This document shows positions 1 through 10,312 of a stretch of DNA of 64,000 nt, piece after piece. The position numbers and the translations under genes were made by a program. Numbering within the stretch: position 1 is the stretch's first letter; the number at the start of each line of letters is the position of its first letter. Source of the stretch: Fereydounia khargensis (Eukaryota; Basidiomycota; Ustilaginomycetes; Urocystidales; Fereydouniaceae); NCBI GenBank assembly GCA_026413255.1, contig JAOCZO010000013.1:186001-250000 (forward strand), read 5' to 3'. The notes below the pieces were generated by a model. That model was not told the DNA's origin, ran no database searches, and saw nothing but the letters and a program-made list of their open reading frames with translations.

Positions 1-602
1 GATACAGCGACCGACCTCACCTCGTTACAGAACAGGCAGAGGCAGTGGCAGTGGCAGTGGCAGTGGCAGAGGTGCAGCTGTTTTCGCCTGTTGCCGTCTC
101 TTCCTTCCCTCACCACCATCACATCACATTACCAGTACACCATACCCTGCCCGCACCCAGCCCAGCTTGGTCACCTTGCTTAGCCCAACGATACCCCTCA
201 GGTTGCACGTATCGCATTGCATACCCTTGCCCTCAACCGCTGCAACTCAGTCCAGCTCAACACGGCACGGCACAATTGACAACCCGGCGCCCAACAACCA
301 AACCAAGGCGGAGCAAAGCAAATCAAAGCAAAATCAACTCCCTTTTCAATCTTGACTTCATTTCACTTCGAATCACACTCACACATAGAGAAAGCTGACT
401 AGGAGAGCTTGAGCTCGAGCCTGCTCGGTTGCCGCACTTTGGGCACGCAAACGCACGGCAACGCAACCCAACGGAAAGCGCCGCCCTCACAAAGCAGAGC
501 AGCAACGCAAACCCTTTCCCTTTTCATTCCCATTCCCGTTCCCACGCCCTTCTGCTGCTCTTCTCGACTGCGCACCCTACTTAAGAGAGCCACACCCGCA
601 AG
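1..602. other. Upstream region, no gene seen
   Basis: This stretch before the first gene has no convincing coding sequence. It holds a short GGCAGT tandem repeat near 40-70 and a C/A-rich, G-poor leader typical of the region ahead of a fungal start codon. Open frames here are short and low in complexity. Confidence 0.5.
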
Positions 603-3600
603 ATGCTCTTGCAGCCCCCGCGTCCCCCAGCCCGTCGGGCATCTGCAATCATGCTCCCCACCCACCACCACCAAAATGCAAGCCAGACCTCGCTCTCCTC
701 CAGCGCTGAAGACTCGGCAAACACCAGCGTCCGCAGCAGCAGCCACAGTCACGACTCGGGCTACATTTCCAAGTCCAGGTCCAAGCCACTCAAGAATAAG
801 GACAAGGTCAAGCACCGTCATCCAGCTCCAGCGCCTGCTCCCACTCCCGAGACTTCCATGCCCCGTAGTGGCACCTTCCGCGGACTCGGTAAGAAACTCT
901 TCGGTCGCAGCGCCGGCCAGGCAGCACAAGCATCAGCGGTACCGGCCTCGAGATCCTACTCGGCCTCCTCACTCAGCTCGTCCCCGCCCCAGACTCCCAC
1001 CACACCACCACTGATGCCCACCGTCTTTCCGAACGGCAAGAAGGACTTTTTCGCCGACCTCCTCCCCCCCATTTCTGCGGTTACCGAGAGCGAGAACCCC
1101 GTCCCCCTCCAGTCCCTCGTCGAGCTCAGTCCATCTCGTCCTGCATACCACGCCGACGCTCTCGGCCTCTCCTCCATTCATGCCCCGAGACGCGGCGCAT
1201 CCAACGTCGTCAGCAGTCCCTCCTCATCGTCCTCCTCCTTCTTCTCTGAGCGCACTCCCACATCTCCCCCTACTAGGGCCGCGATCGACCTCTCCTCAAC
1301 CGCCCCCTCGCCCGTTCCACGCGCTGCGCTCGAACTCACCGCGTCTCCCACCTCCATATCCCCCCGTCTGCCCACCCTGCAAGAGGCCCCTGCTCCCCGC
1401 TCTCCGCCTAGACCTGCGCCCGCACCCGCACCCGCAACCGCACCCACAGCGGCCAAAACTTTGCTCGAAGAAGAAGGTGACTCGGACTTTTTGCGCGCTG
1501 TGCTCAACTTTGGCGACAGCTCCGAGCCAAACTCGTTCCGTGTTGCTGCTCTGCCCAAACGCTCTAGCTCTCTGCTTACCATCAGCAACAACAATGTTAT
1601 CAGCACCAGCACCAGCACGAGCACGCTCCCAGCGTCCTCATCCACCTTCTTGCAAGGAGGAGGAGTAGGAGGAATTGCATCATTGTCAACAGCAACAGAG
1701 ATCTCCATCACCCGCCGCGCCGATGGACGGATGGTCATGACCGAGGCGGCCGCCAAGCAGCTTGCCGCGAGCCCACCGCGCTCGCGACGGCCGTATTACT
1801 ACACGCGTCGCCCGGGCCTGTTTGCGCGCGACTCGGACGACTCGGACGACGACTATGGCCAAGACGATTCGCCGCCTTCGCTCTCCCCTTCGCTCCCGTC
1901 GTCGTTCCCCTCCTCCTTTGCCAAAGCGAACAGCAAGCAGGCCGGCTCTAGCTCTCCACGCCCAGAGTCTGAGCCCGACGCCGATGCCCAAGCCGACGCA
2001 GCTCCCGTGGGACTCGACACGCCGTCCAAGCGCGCACTGTACACATGTACACTACTCAAAGTGCACGCGCACCTCGCAGCCACGCTCTCCTTGCACGGGG
2101 AGAGCAAGTCGATCCCCGCCCTGGCGAGCGAGGAGCTGCTCGCCTCGACCGCCGAGCTGCGTTTCCCGCGTTCCATCAACACGGCGTCGGTGCTGCGTGC
2201 GCATCCGTCCACGTACGGATTCACGCGCGACCTGCGTGTCGCGGTAGCCCGTACGGCCGTGATGAAGAAGCTGCGGCGCGTGCGTCTGCCGCTCGAGCAG
2301 GACGTTGAGATCTCGTGGTTCCAGCGGCGCTACGGCACAGGTAGCATTAGTCCGCAGCAGATCGGACAGGCCATGGCGCAGCGCCAGCTCGTGAGCCCGG
2401 AAGCACTTGCCCGTCCGCCCATTGTGGCTCCTGAATCCAGCTTGGCGGGCGTGGGCGTGGGCTCGGACGCAGCCCGCCGCCTCAGTGGGATCGTTGGCCT
2501 TGCACCAGGCCAAAAGATCAACTCGGCTGCCCCCGCCTCGGCCTCTGCCTCCGAGACGGGCATGGTAGCCTGGGCGCGTCGTCCCTCGTTCCTGCAGAGC
2601 CACACGGTGATTGTGTCCAAGGACGAGTTTACGCCTGGCGACGTGCTGGTTGGCGGCACGGCGGCTGGGCTCGGCCTGGGTGGTGGTGCGGGCAGAGCCA
2701 GGCCGGCGCCCGTCGCGTTCTCCCCGCGCGTGCGTCTGCTCGCGGGACTGCCTTCGCTCGAGGACGAGCGGCGCACCCAGACTCGGGCGCCAGCCAAGTT
2801 CCGCCAGCGTGAGTCTGTCCGGCACGCCAGCGAGCCTGGACCCTCGACGTCCGCATCCGCGTCCGTGTCCAGCCGGCCGGGACGAGAAAGACGCCCAGGC
2901 CCAGGGGGAGCGAGCAAGGCGCCGCCGCCCTGGATTGCGCCGCGCGCCCCAGCCCCGGCGCCCGCGCTTGCCGAGCGGGTCTCGTCTGCACAGCTCAAGC
3001 CACCAGCGCCGGCGCCAGCGGGAGTAGGAGCAGGAGCAGGAGCAGGAGCTGAAGCACGCCGCAGTGCGAGTGCGTCGGCGACGGCGACGTCACCACCGCG
3101 CTCGGCATCGGACGACGAGGGCGACGAAGTGCCGCTCGCCAAGCTGGCGGAGCGCGAGCGCATCCGCAAGCTCGAGAGGGAGATCGCGCTCCTCAAGCTG
3201 CGTGAGCACGAGCGGCGCGAGGCCGAAAAGAACAGGGAAGAGACGGCGCGCCAGCTGGAAAAGAACAGACGCATGCTCCTCGATGCGCGGGAGCGGCGCG
3301 CCTCGACGCGCAAGGCGACGATGCTCGCGGAACCGAACTATGGCGCGGGCAACCCGCTGCTCGCTACGACTCGGTCCCGCCTGCACCAGAGCAGGAGCAT
3401 GGCGGATATCCGCAAGCCCCAGCCCCAGCCCCAGCCACAGCCACCGGTGCCGGTGGCGGCGATGCCGCAGTCGACGTCGGTGCGGAGCAGCATCTACGGC
3501 GCACCGCTGGCCCTCGCGCACGCGCACGCGCAACATTCGATGAGCATGAGCAACTTGCATGCACAGGCGCAGGCGGCGGCTTACATGGCGCAGGCACAGG

Positions 3601-3782
3601 CACAGGCTCAGGCACAGGCGCAGAATATGCGCGTAAGCTCGCGCCGGCCTGCCCCGCCCGTGCGTGGCCAGACCGTACCAGTGCCCGTATCAGTACCACA
3701 GCCGCAGCCGCAGCCACTCGTTTCGCTCGGCGCACACATGGTGCCTCCGAGCGCCTCGCACCGCTCCATGGCCTGGCGCTAG
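603..3782 (+). CDS. Low-complexity protein with C-terminal coiled coil, function unknown
   Basis: A single open frame of 1059 codons with no in-frame stop. I recognise no named family. The first 470 residues are Ser/Pro/Ala-rich and look disordered. A denser, better folded-looking stretch lies at about residues 478-585, beginning at LYTCTLLKVHAHLAATL and ending near the ISPQQIG motif; it may be an unnamed domain. Residues about 843-902 are rich in Glu, Arg, Lys and Leu with heptad-like spacing (LEREIALLKLREHERREAEK) and should form a coiled coil. The C-terminus has PQ, AH and AQ repeats. The ATG at 603 is the first; ATG 651 (MLPTHHH) is an alternative. The gene converges on the methyltransferase gene, with about 150 bp between the stops. 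A scaffold or cytoskeletal role is possible but unproven. Confidence 0.75.
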   Translation: MLLQPPRPPARRASAIMLPTHHHQNASQTSLSSSAEDSANTSVRSSSHSHDSGYISKSRSKPLKNKDKVKHRHPAPAPAPTPETSMPRSGTFRGLGKKLFGRSAGQAAQASAVPASRSYSASSLSSSPPQTPTTPPLMPTVFPNGKKDFFADLLPPISAVTESENPVPLQSLVELSPSRPAYHADALGLSSIHAPRRGASNVVSSPSSSSSSFFSERTPTSPPTRAAIDLSSTAPSPVPRAALELTASPTSISPRLPTLQEAPAPRSPPRPAPAPAPATAPTAAKTLLEEEGDSDFLRAVLNFGDSSEPNSFRVAALPKRSSSLLTISNNNVISTSTSTSTLPASSSTFLQGGGVGGIASLSTATEISITRRADGRMVMTEAAAKQLAASPPRSRRPYYYTRRPGLFARDSDDSDDDYGQDDSPPSLSPSLPSSFPSSFAKANSKQAGSSSPRPESEPDADAQADAAPVGLDTPSKRALYTCTLLKVHAHLAATLSLHGESKSIPALASEELLASTAELRFPRSINTASVLRAHPSTYGFTRDLRVAVARTAVMKKLRRVRLPLEQDVEISWFQRRYGTGSISPQQIGQAMAQRQLVSPEALARPPIVAPESSLAGVGVGSDAARRLSGIVGLAPGQKINSAAPASASASETGMVAWARRPSFLQSHTVIVSKDEFTPGDVLVGGTAAGLGLGGGAGRARPAPVAFSPRVRLLAGLPSLEDERRTQTRAPAKFRQRESVRHASEPGPSTSASASVSSRPGRERRPGPGGASKAPPPWIAPRAPAPAPALAERVSSAQLKPPAPAPAGVGAGAGAGAEARRSASASATATSPPRSASDDEGDEVPLAKLAERERIRKLEREIALLKLREHERREAEKNREETARQLEKNRRMLLDARERRASTRKATMLAEPNYGAGNPLLATTRSRLHQSRSMADIRKPQPQPQPQPPVPVAAMPQSTSVRSSIYGAPLALAHAHAQHSMSMSNLHAQAQAAAYMAQAQAQAQAQAQNMRVSSRRPAPPVRGQTVPVPVSVPQPQPQPLVSLGAHMVPPSASHRSMAWR

Positions 3783-3930
3783 CCTTGCTTTGCTGTCCTG
3801 CCCTTTCCTGCCCTGCCCAGCCCTGCCCTGTACTGTGCTGTGCTGTGCTGTACTTGATTGTTTTATTATATCTACACGTCACATTCATTTTGCAATACAC
3901 TAGACTAGACAGTCGATTCGATCTGCTCTG

Positions 3931-5655
3931 CTACGAGAGGAACCAGCTGGCGTTGGCGTACCAGCTGAGCATGGGCACGGAGCCGTCCTGGAGTCTGGCG
4001 GCGTCTAGTTCGGCGTAGCGTTCGAGGAACTCGGCGTGGCTGTAGAGGCGGACGTTGGCCTTGTGGGAGGGGGTGAAGTAGCGGTTGGGGTCGCCGAGCA
4101 TGATGCGGTGGTAGACGTTGCGGAGGGCCTCAAAGTCGGTGGGGAAGAAGATGTCGAAGAAGCCCTGGAGGACGAGGGGGGTGGATACGGGGACCATGGC
4201 GCCGCGGTGTCTAGTTTGGACGACGGGGGCGTTGGTGCCGTCGCAGGCGTCGGGGAGGGAGTCAAAGTCGGCGAGGACGAGGCGGTGGCGGGGGAAGTGG
4301 GTGCGGAGGACGTCGAGGAGGCGGAGGGAGCCGGTGGGGATGTAGTGGCGCGCCGAGAGGTTCGGGTAGAAGGGGAGCGCGGTGCGCAGCCAGCGCGGGA
4401 GGCGCGTGTGCGCACCCGGCGGATTGAGATGGAGGTAGCGCGATACCTGCGCGTCCGAGAGGGGCTCATACAGCTCGTGCATGTCGCCTGTGCCGTCGAT
4501 CGACACGAGCCCCTGGTACGGCGTGTCGTCCGCCGTCGAGAAGCGCACCACATCGTGCGTCAGGTTATCCAGCACCTCGAGCGCGACCACAAAACACGGC
4601 TCCGGCACGTGCTCGCGCCACTCGAGAATACTCGCGTGCACCACCTCCACCCGCCCGCCCGCGCCATGCGCCCGCAGCCGCGCCCGCTGCTCGTCCGCCA
4701 GCCGCTGCGAGATCTCCACTATCCGGTAGCGCGTGCGCGCGTAGATCTCCGGCTCCTCCTGCGCCAGGTAGCCAAGCACGTCAGACGCAAGCGCGCCACT
4801 ACCCGCCCCCAGCTCGTAGAGCACCAGATCCTCGTACGGGTACAGGTGCAGCTTGTACTCGGCGACAATGTAGCGTGCGATCGCGCGCGCATAGTAGGGC
4901 TGGAAGATCTGCGTGGGCGTGTGCCACACCTGCCGCGCAGCCATGGTCTGCACCTCGTCGTCCATGACGCGCTCCTTGTCGACCAGCGCGCGGCCCCACC
5001 GCTGCGCCGCCTCGAGCCCCTCGGCACTGTGCAGCGCCGCTTTCGGAGCCGCAGCCGCAGCCGCAGCCGGGTTCGCAGCCGGGTTCGGAGCCGAGTCGAG
5101 GACGCGGGTCAACCGCCGCTCGCGACGCTCGGTGCGCTCCTTGTCGTGCACGCCCATACGAGCGACGATGGGCTTGACGTTCTTCTCAAACGCATCGTAC
5201 CGGTCCTCCAGGGCACGCATGAACGCGGCCTCGTTGCGCATCGAGCCAAAGTCAAACGCGTGCCCCTGCCCCTGCCCCTGCGAGGGCGGGAGGAGCACGG
5301 CCTGGCGTGAAAAGTATCCGTAGTGCGGGTTGTACAGGCTGTCGTGGATAAAGTCGCGCAGCAGCATACGCACGCCACGCGGGCGGGTGGACGAGCGTGC
5401 GAGGTCGGACGCTGTAACGAGCGGGTAGGTGAGGTGCTCTTCGGACGGGTGGAGCGAGAAGGGATCGTAGTTGTACTGGGAGCGGTGCCTGGACCAGCGG
5501 TCCCTGTCCCTCTCCCGGTCCCTGTTGCTGGTGTTCGGCTGCTGCTGCTGGGGGGGCGTAGAGCTGCACACGCTTCGCCGTAAGCCGCGTTGCAGCAGCA
5601 GCAGGGAGGGCCGCACTCGGGCTCGGATTCGGGCGGTCGCCGGTGAGAATGCCAT
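3931..5655 (-). CDS. Mitochondrial SAM-dependent methyltransferase, MidA/NDUFAF7 (DUF185) family
   Basis: One exon of 574 codons. Residues 1-30 are Arg-rich with no acidic residue, as in a mitochondrial targeting peptide. The conserved start of the family is seen at RGVRMLLRDFIHDSLYNPHYGYFSR. The SAM-binding glycine loop LYELGAGSGALASDVL lies near residue 277. The C-terminal half carries the family's substrate-side blocks (EVLDNLTHD; FPTDFEALRNVYHRI). Known members dimethylate an arginine of NDUFS2 and are needed for complex I assembly. This protein is longer than the human one because of an Ala/Asn-Pro-rich insertion around residues 185-215 and a polar N-terminal linker. It is a diverged member, so the exact substrate is inferred. 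It is divergent to the RWD gene, with 138 bp between the first ATGs. Confidence 0.85.
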   Translation of the reverse strand: MAFSPATARIRARVRPSLLLLQRGLRRSVCSSTPPQQQQPNTSNRDRERDRDRWSRHRSQYNYDPFSLHPSEEHLTYPLVTASDLARSSTRPRGVRMLLRDFIHDSLYNPHYGYFSRQAVLLPPSQGQGQGHAFDFGSMRNEAAFMRALEDRYDAFEKNVKPIVARMGVHDKERTERRERRLTRVLDSAPNPAANPAAAAAAAPKAALHSAEGLEAAQRWGRALVDKERVMDDEVQTMAARQVWHTPTQIFQPYYARAIARYIVAEYKLHLYPYEDLVLYELGAGSGALASDVLGYLAQEEPEIYARTRYRIVEISQRLADEQRARLRAHGAGGRVEVVHASILEWREHVPEPCFVVALEVLDNLTHDVVRFSTADDTPYQGLVSIDGTGDMHELYEPLSDAQVSRYLHLNPPGAHTRLPRWLRTALPFYPNLSARHYIPTGSLRLLDVLRTHFPRHRLVLADFDSLPDACDGTNAPVVQTRHRGAMVPVSTPLVLQGFFDIFFPTDFEALRNVYHRIMLGDPNRYFTPSHKANVRLYSHAEFLERYAELDAARLQDGSVPMLSWYANASWFLS

Positions 5656-5793
5656 GATACCGTGGCCGATGCTAGTGGTGGTGGTGGGCTGCAGTGGCTG
5701 ACACTCTCTGCGCTCTTCTGTGCGCTGTTGCTTACGTAAAGCTGCATTATTCTCTCACCGCGTTCTTTCTTTCTCGCGCGAGAGAGAGAATAA

Positions 5794-6708
5794 ATGCGCG
5801 TCACCTACACCTCCACTGCGGCTGCGGCTGCGATTGCGTCTGCTTTGCGTGCGTCGTTGCTTGCATCAGGACCACCGCTCAGCATGTCGACGACCGAGAG
5901 CGGGAGCGGGTTTGAGCAGGACCTGGAGCTGCTGCGCGCGTGCACGCTGCCGGACGAGTTTGCGTACGATGAGGGGTCGTCGGAGGTGCGGGTGCGGGTG
6001 CGTGTGCATGCGGAGCCGGACATCTGGCTTGTCTTTGCGGCCCCGTCTGCGCTCGTGTCGGTGAGTGGCGTGTCTGCGCCGCGCGCCGTGGTGGCTGAGC
6101 TCGAGAGCGTGCTCCGCGCCCACGCGCGCAGCCAGAGCCAGGAGCATGTCGAGACGCCGCTATTCGACCTGCTGACCACGGCGCAAGCGCATCTCGCCGA
6201 CCACCCACCCGCGCCCCCCGCACCACAGCCAGACCAGGAGCGGGCGCAGGAGCGGGAACGGGAACCGTGGGCCATGGCCCGCGTCATACTCTGGACGCAC
6301 CACCTCAAGGCCGCCTCGAAACGGCGGGACCTGGCCGCCTGGGCGGCAGAACTGGACGTATGGGCACTCGTCAAACTCGGGCACCCGGGATTCCTGTGCT
6401 TCGAGGGCACCGCGGACGACGTGGACGAGATCGTGCGCCGCGTCAGGGCGCTCCAGTGGCACGCGCTCGCCCTCCGCACCGACGAACGCTTCCTATCCCC
6501 CCACACGGACAGAGGCGCCGCGATACGCGCCTGCCCACTCGCTCCCCCCGACGCCCAGTCCCAGTCCGAGTCTGGCGCGGGCAAGACGCTGCGCACGGCT
6601 TGCCACGAGGTCGAGTCGATCAAGGACCTCGTCCACACCCTCCAACAGGCTGGCATACAGCACGACAGCCTCGTCCATACCCTCCATCTACGCACAGCCA
6701 AGACATGA
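5794..6708 (+). CDS. RWD domain and DUF1115 protein, RWDD2-like
   Basis: A single-exon protein of 304 residues. An RWD fold fits residues about 30-130: it begins EQDLELLRACTLPDEFAYD, which matches the helix that opens RWD domains. The second half has the signature of the C-terminal DUF1115 of RWDD2/PRP3-like proteins (ARVILWTHHLKAASKRRDL, then KLGHPGFLCFEGTADDVDE). The family has no well-defined biochemical role; RWD domains usually bind other proteins. The ATG at 5794 would add an Ala-rich 30-residue leader, while the ATG at 5884 (MSTTESGSG) gives the usual family start and may be the real one. It converges with the metalloprotease gene, with 92 bp between the stops. Confidence 0.8.
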   Translation: MRVTYTSTAAAAAIASALRASLLASGPPLSMSTTESGSGFEQDLELLRACTLPDEFAYDEGSSEVRVRVRVHAEPDIWLVFAAPSALVSVSGVSAPRAVVAELESVLRAHARSQSQEHVETPLFDLLTTAQAHLADHPPAPPAPQPDQERAQEREREPWAMARVILWTHHLKAASKRRDLAAWAAELDVWALVKLGHPGFLCFEGTADDVDEIVRRVRALQWHALALRTDERFLSPHTDRGAAIRACPLAPPDAQSQSESGAGKTLRTACHEVESIKDLVHTLQQAGIQHDSLVHTLHLRTAKT

Positions 6709-6800
6709 ACGCCAATCCAAATCGACCGCGACAACATTCCCTTTGTTCTTTTCTCTCTATTTCTACTCTAGTTCCGAGTGTGAGTGTGCAGGGGCGGTGC

Positions 6801-7986
6801 TTAGAGCCCTCGATACTCTTGCACAATCGCTGCCATCCGCACCGCCTGGCCCTCGGTAAACTCGGTGAGACAGCTGTCTGACGAGTAGCTGCACGCACAC
6901 GCACACGCACACGCACACGCACACGGTGCCGGGTATCAGTGTCAGTCTCTGTACAGCACAGTGCAAACACATGGCAGGGGAAATGGGGCAACTTACTCCA
7001 TGTAGCTGCGAACAGGATTGGATCGGATATGATCGGATCGGATGAGCGATAGGCCCGCAAACGGGGAACGGGAAAGGGGGCACTGCCACTGCCACTGCCA
7101 CTGGCACTTACTTGTGGATTGAGTCGACTCCTCCGCCAGGGCACGAGTCCTGGCTGATCGGGCATCCGGACGTCGGAACAGCCTGGGGCGGGGTGTCGTC
7201 GACAAAGTCGCCCGGGGGTGAGCAGCCGCCCTGGAAGACATGGTAGAGGCCGAGCCAGTGTCCGACCTCATGGGTAGCCGTCTTGCCCATGTTGTACCCG
7301 AGCTCTTCGCCGCCGGGTACGGTGGAGAATTGGAAGACGACGCCGTCGTCTGTGAGGTTGTCGTTGACGTTCCACGGGAAGGTGGCGTAGCCGAGGAGGT
7401 TGTTGCTAAAGTTGACCGAGTAGAGGTTGAGGGTGGAGGCGTCGCCCTGGCGGAGGGACTGTTTCATCTGGGACTGGAGGGACGAGTCGGGGGTGATGAA
7501 GCGGAACCAGGAGCGGTTGTCGACGTAGTTGGTGGCGGTGAGGTTGAAGGCAAAGCCGTAGTCCTTGTAGTCTTGGTTGAGGACCTGGATCTGCGAGTCG
7601 ACGGTCGACTGGGTCAGGTTGCCCTCCGGGCCGTCGTGGATGACGTGAAAGACGGTCTGGACGGTCTTGGTGGCATTGGCTAGCAGAGCAATGTCGGCCA
7701 GCTGGTGCGCACCACCGCCAGCGCCACCGCGGGACTGGGACTGACGGAGCCGGTGGAGACGGGCACGCTCAGCTGCTACCAGAGCAGTGGCGTACTCGTC
7801 CGCGGTGGTGTTGGTGTTTTCGGGCTGCGCACAGAAGCGCCGACGTGGAGTGAGCGAGGCGCGGATGGACGTGATGAGCGCCGGATCAAACACGTCCTTG
7901 AGCGAGAGAGGCGCAGCCTCGACCAGGGTCACAGGGGCGCCCAGCACCGCGGCGACGAGCAAGAGTGAAAACGCGCGCACTTGCAT
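6801..7986 (-). CDS. Secreted M43 (pappalysin-type) zinc metalloprotease, three exons including a 9-nt exon
   Basis: Exons on the minus strand are 7986-7112, 7005-6997 and 6888-6801, giving 323 residues. The N-terminus is a signal peptide (hydrophobic AFSLLLVAAVLGAPVTL). The zinc site HEVGHWLGLYH at residues 239-249 is the extended HExxHxxGxxH metzincin motif, and paired cysteines follow it, as in fungal M43B enzymes. The family motif NYMDYSSDSCLTEFT, which holds the Met-turn, is only restored when the 9-nt exon CTACATGGA joins exon 1 (ending AA) to exon 3. Both flanking introns have canonical GT-AG ends, and the frame stays open to a stop after EYRGL. The enzyme probably degrades extracellular protein. 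Intron 1 has CACTGC repeats; intron 2 has a CACACG repeat at its 3' end. Confidence 0.88.
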
Positions 7987-8010
7987 GGTTGGTTACAGAT
8001 ACAGTACCTG

Positions 8011-8022
8011 TACTGTACAGTA
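8011..8022. repeat. 12-bp palindrome TACTGTACAGTA
   Basis: Perfect palindrome 25 bp upstream of the protease start codon. It is embedded in a looser inverted repeat with GATACAGTAC before it and AGTATC after it. Confidence 0.75.
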
Positions 8023-8476
8023 TCAGCTTGCGTCAGGTCACGTCAAGGCAAGGCAAGGCAAGGCAAGGCAAGGCAGGGGTAAGTGCGAATAAAAACCAGC
8101 TCGAACCAGCGAGTCTGGGGAAAGAGCAAGAAGAAAGAATAAGAGGGAGCGGTGGCGAACAGGACAGGAGAGGAGCCTAAGCAGTGGGGTGTTATATGTG
8201 GGCATGATGAGACGGAGAGAGACACGAGACACATCTGCAAGACACACACAGAGCCAAGGATCAGGCACAGGGTGGAGGTGGTAGCATTAGCATGAGCATT
8301 AGCATGAGGATGAGCGTCCGTGTTGGATGTTGTCGTGAGTGTGAGCACGCGGTCGCAGTCGCAGACGACATGTCAAGCTGAGCGAGCGCGTCCATTGTGC
8401 AGTGCAGCGCAGTGCAGTGCAGTCGCCTCGACATGTCCAGCCTGAGCTTGGCAAGATGGGGGCACTGAACGGAAAC

Positions 8477-8504
8477 ATCGGGCGATCGGGATTTCTCGCC
8501 CGAT
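8477..8504. repeat. Inverted repeat (9-bp perfect arms)
   Basis: ATCGGGCGA at 8477-8485 pairs with TCGCCCGAT at 8496-8504 over a 10-nt loop. The 7-bp core ATCGGGC/GCCCGAT is the same as in the inverted repeat at 15453-15479. Confidence 0.8.
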
Positions 8505-8782
8505 ACGAGGTGCGCTGCGATGCGACGCGGTTCGGGGAGCCGGTCCGGACGAGCGTCGGGCGGCCCCCACGTTCTGGCCCGCGCCCCGGAGTGACAGCGG
8601 CATCCTGTCGTCTGGACTAGAGTACTGCCTCGGACCGCTTCCGTGGGGCGCTGTCGAGTGCGAGTGGGATGATGCCCAGGCTCCCCTTTGCCTTTGCCAC
8701 CCCCCCCCCCCCCGTCCCTCTCCCCACACCATACTGTAACCTGCATCCTGCAACCTGCAAGTTGCAACCTGGCCCGACTTGG

Positions 8783-8789
8783 TATATAT
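8783..8789 (+). promoter_or_regulatory. TATA-like box of polyol dehydrogenase gene
   Basis: TATATAT lies 22 nt before ATG 8811 and 58 nt before ATG 8847. The short distance to the first ATG favours translation from the second. Confidence 0.5.
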
Positions 8790-8810
8790 GTACCGCACGC
8801 AACTCGCGCC

Positions 8811-10210
8811 ATGACAGACGCCGCCGACCCACGCGACACCTACACAATGGCTCCTGTTGCCCTCTCGCCCGCCAACGGCGTCTCTGCCACCGCCTCTGCC
8901 AGCAAGGCAGCACCAACCACCGCCACCGCTGATGCCTCGGCCTCGACCACGACCAACACGAGTGCCGTGCTGTACGGAGCCAAGGATCTGCGCATTGTAA
9001 GTCATGTCGCCGACACTGACACTGATGCTCATGCTGATGCGGTTTTGGTTTTGGTTTTGGGTTGCAGGAAACGCGGCCGCTCTCGGCGCCTGTGGGGGAC
9101 GAGGTGCAGGTGCGGGTACGCGCGACGGGACTGTGCGGCTCGGACCTGCACTACTACCAGCACGGACGGAACGGGGACTTTGCGCTCTGCCACCCCATGT
9201 GTCTCGGGCACGAGTCTGCGGGGGAGGTGGTGGCCGTGGGGCCGGGGGCGGCGGGGCGCTTTGCGCCTGGCGACCGGGTGGCGATTGAGGCGGGGGTGTG
9301 GTGCGGCACCTGTGCCTTGTGCCAGGGGGGGAGGTATAACCTCTGTCCGGGGCTGCGGTTCGCGTCCTCGGCCAAGACCACGCCCCATCTAGACGGGACG
9401 CTGCAGCGCTTGCTCAACTGGCCCGCGCGCCTGCTCCACCCGATTCCGGCGGGCGTGAGCATGACGGCCGCCGCGCTCGTCGAGCCACTCAGCGTCGTGC
9501 TCCACGCCCTCCGCCGCGCCCGCTTCCAGCCCGGCCACAGCGTCCTCGTCCTCGGCGCAGGCGCCGTCGGCCTCCTCGCCTGCGCGGCCGCCAAAGCTGC
9601 CGGCGCCAGCTACGTCGCCGCCGTAGACATCAACCAGGGCAGACTCGACTTTGCCCGCGACAACCAGTGGGCAGACGACACCTTCCTCCTCACCGGTGCC
9701 GCAGCCGCAGCCGCCGACCCGATCGCCACGGCTCGCGAAACCGCAGCCGCCCTCCTCGCCAAACTCGGCCGCTCCACCGCCCCCTTCGACCGCACGTTCG
9801 AGTGCACCGGCGTCCCCGCGTGCGTCCAGACCTCCATCTTCGCCACCGCCCCAGGCGGCGCCACCGTCCTCATCGGCATGGGCACCCCCATCCAAACCCT
9901 CCCCATTGGCGCCGCCGCCCTCAGAGAAGTCGATATCATCGGCGTATTCCGATACGCAAACACCTACCCTACCGCACTCGCCATGCTCAGCTCCGGCGCA
10001 CTCAAGGCCGCAGGCGACGGCAGACACGCCACCGCACCCGCCACCGCCACCGCCACCCCCGCCACCGGCAGGGGCGGAATCGAAAACCTCGTCAGCCACA
10101 CCTTCCCCCTCGAAAAGGCAGACCTCGCCTTCCAGACCCTCGCAAACGGCCGCGACGCAGAGTTCGGGCGCGGCGTAGTCAAGGTATTTATCACCGACGA
10201 GCAACCGTAG
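8811..10210 (+). CDS. Zinc-dependent polyol dehydrogenase (sorbitol/xylitol dehydrogenase type), two exons
   Basis: Exons are 8811-8996 and 9068-10210, giving 442 residues from the first ATG; ATG 8847 (MAPVALSP) fits the TATA position better and would drop 12 residues. The GroES-like domain has the catalytic zinc ligands Cys85 (GLCGSD), His110-Glu111 (GHE) and the VEP glutamate. All four structural zinc cysteines are present in CGTCALCQGGRYNLC. The Rossmann domain has GAGAVG, and an aspartate ends the second strand (VAAVDIN), which predicts NAD rather than NADP. Known relatives oxidise sorbitol or xylitol to fructose or xylulose in the cytosol. The first 50 residues are an Ala/Thr-rich extension. 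The substrate cannot be told by eye. It converges with the SUMO protease gene, 102 bp between stops. Confidence 0.88.
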
Positions 10211-10312
10211 CTTTGTAGCTGTCTCGTCTTGTCTTGTATCGTCCGCCACGGTATTACAGTAAAAGAAATTTTTCATCTCATCATCGTTTGCCTAGTAAAA
10301 GTACAGCGTGTG

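Larger units (their letters stand above)
7987..8810. other. Divergent intergenic region, protease / polyol dehydrogenase
   Basis: About 820 bp with no coding signal. It contains a perfect 12-bp palindrome at 8011-8022, a GGCAA pentamer run at about 8045-8075, a 9-bp inverted repeat at 8477-8504, a GCAGT repeat near 8400-8422, a poly-C run near 8702-8712 and a TATA-like box at 8783-8789. Confidence 0.6.
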
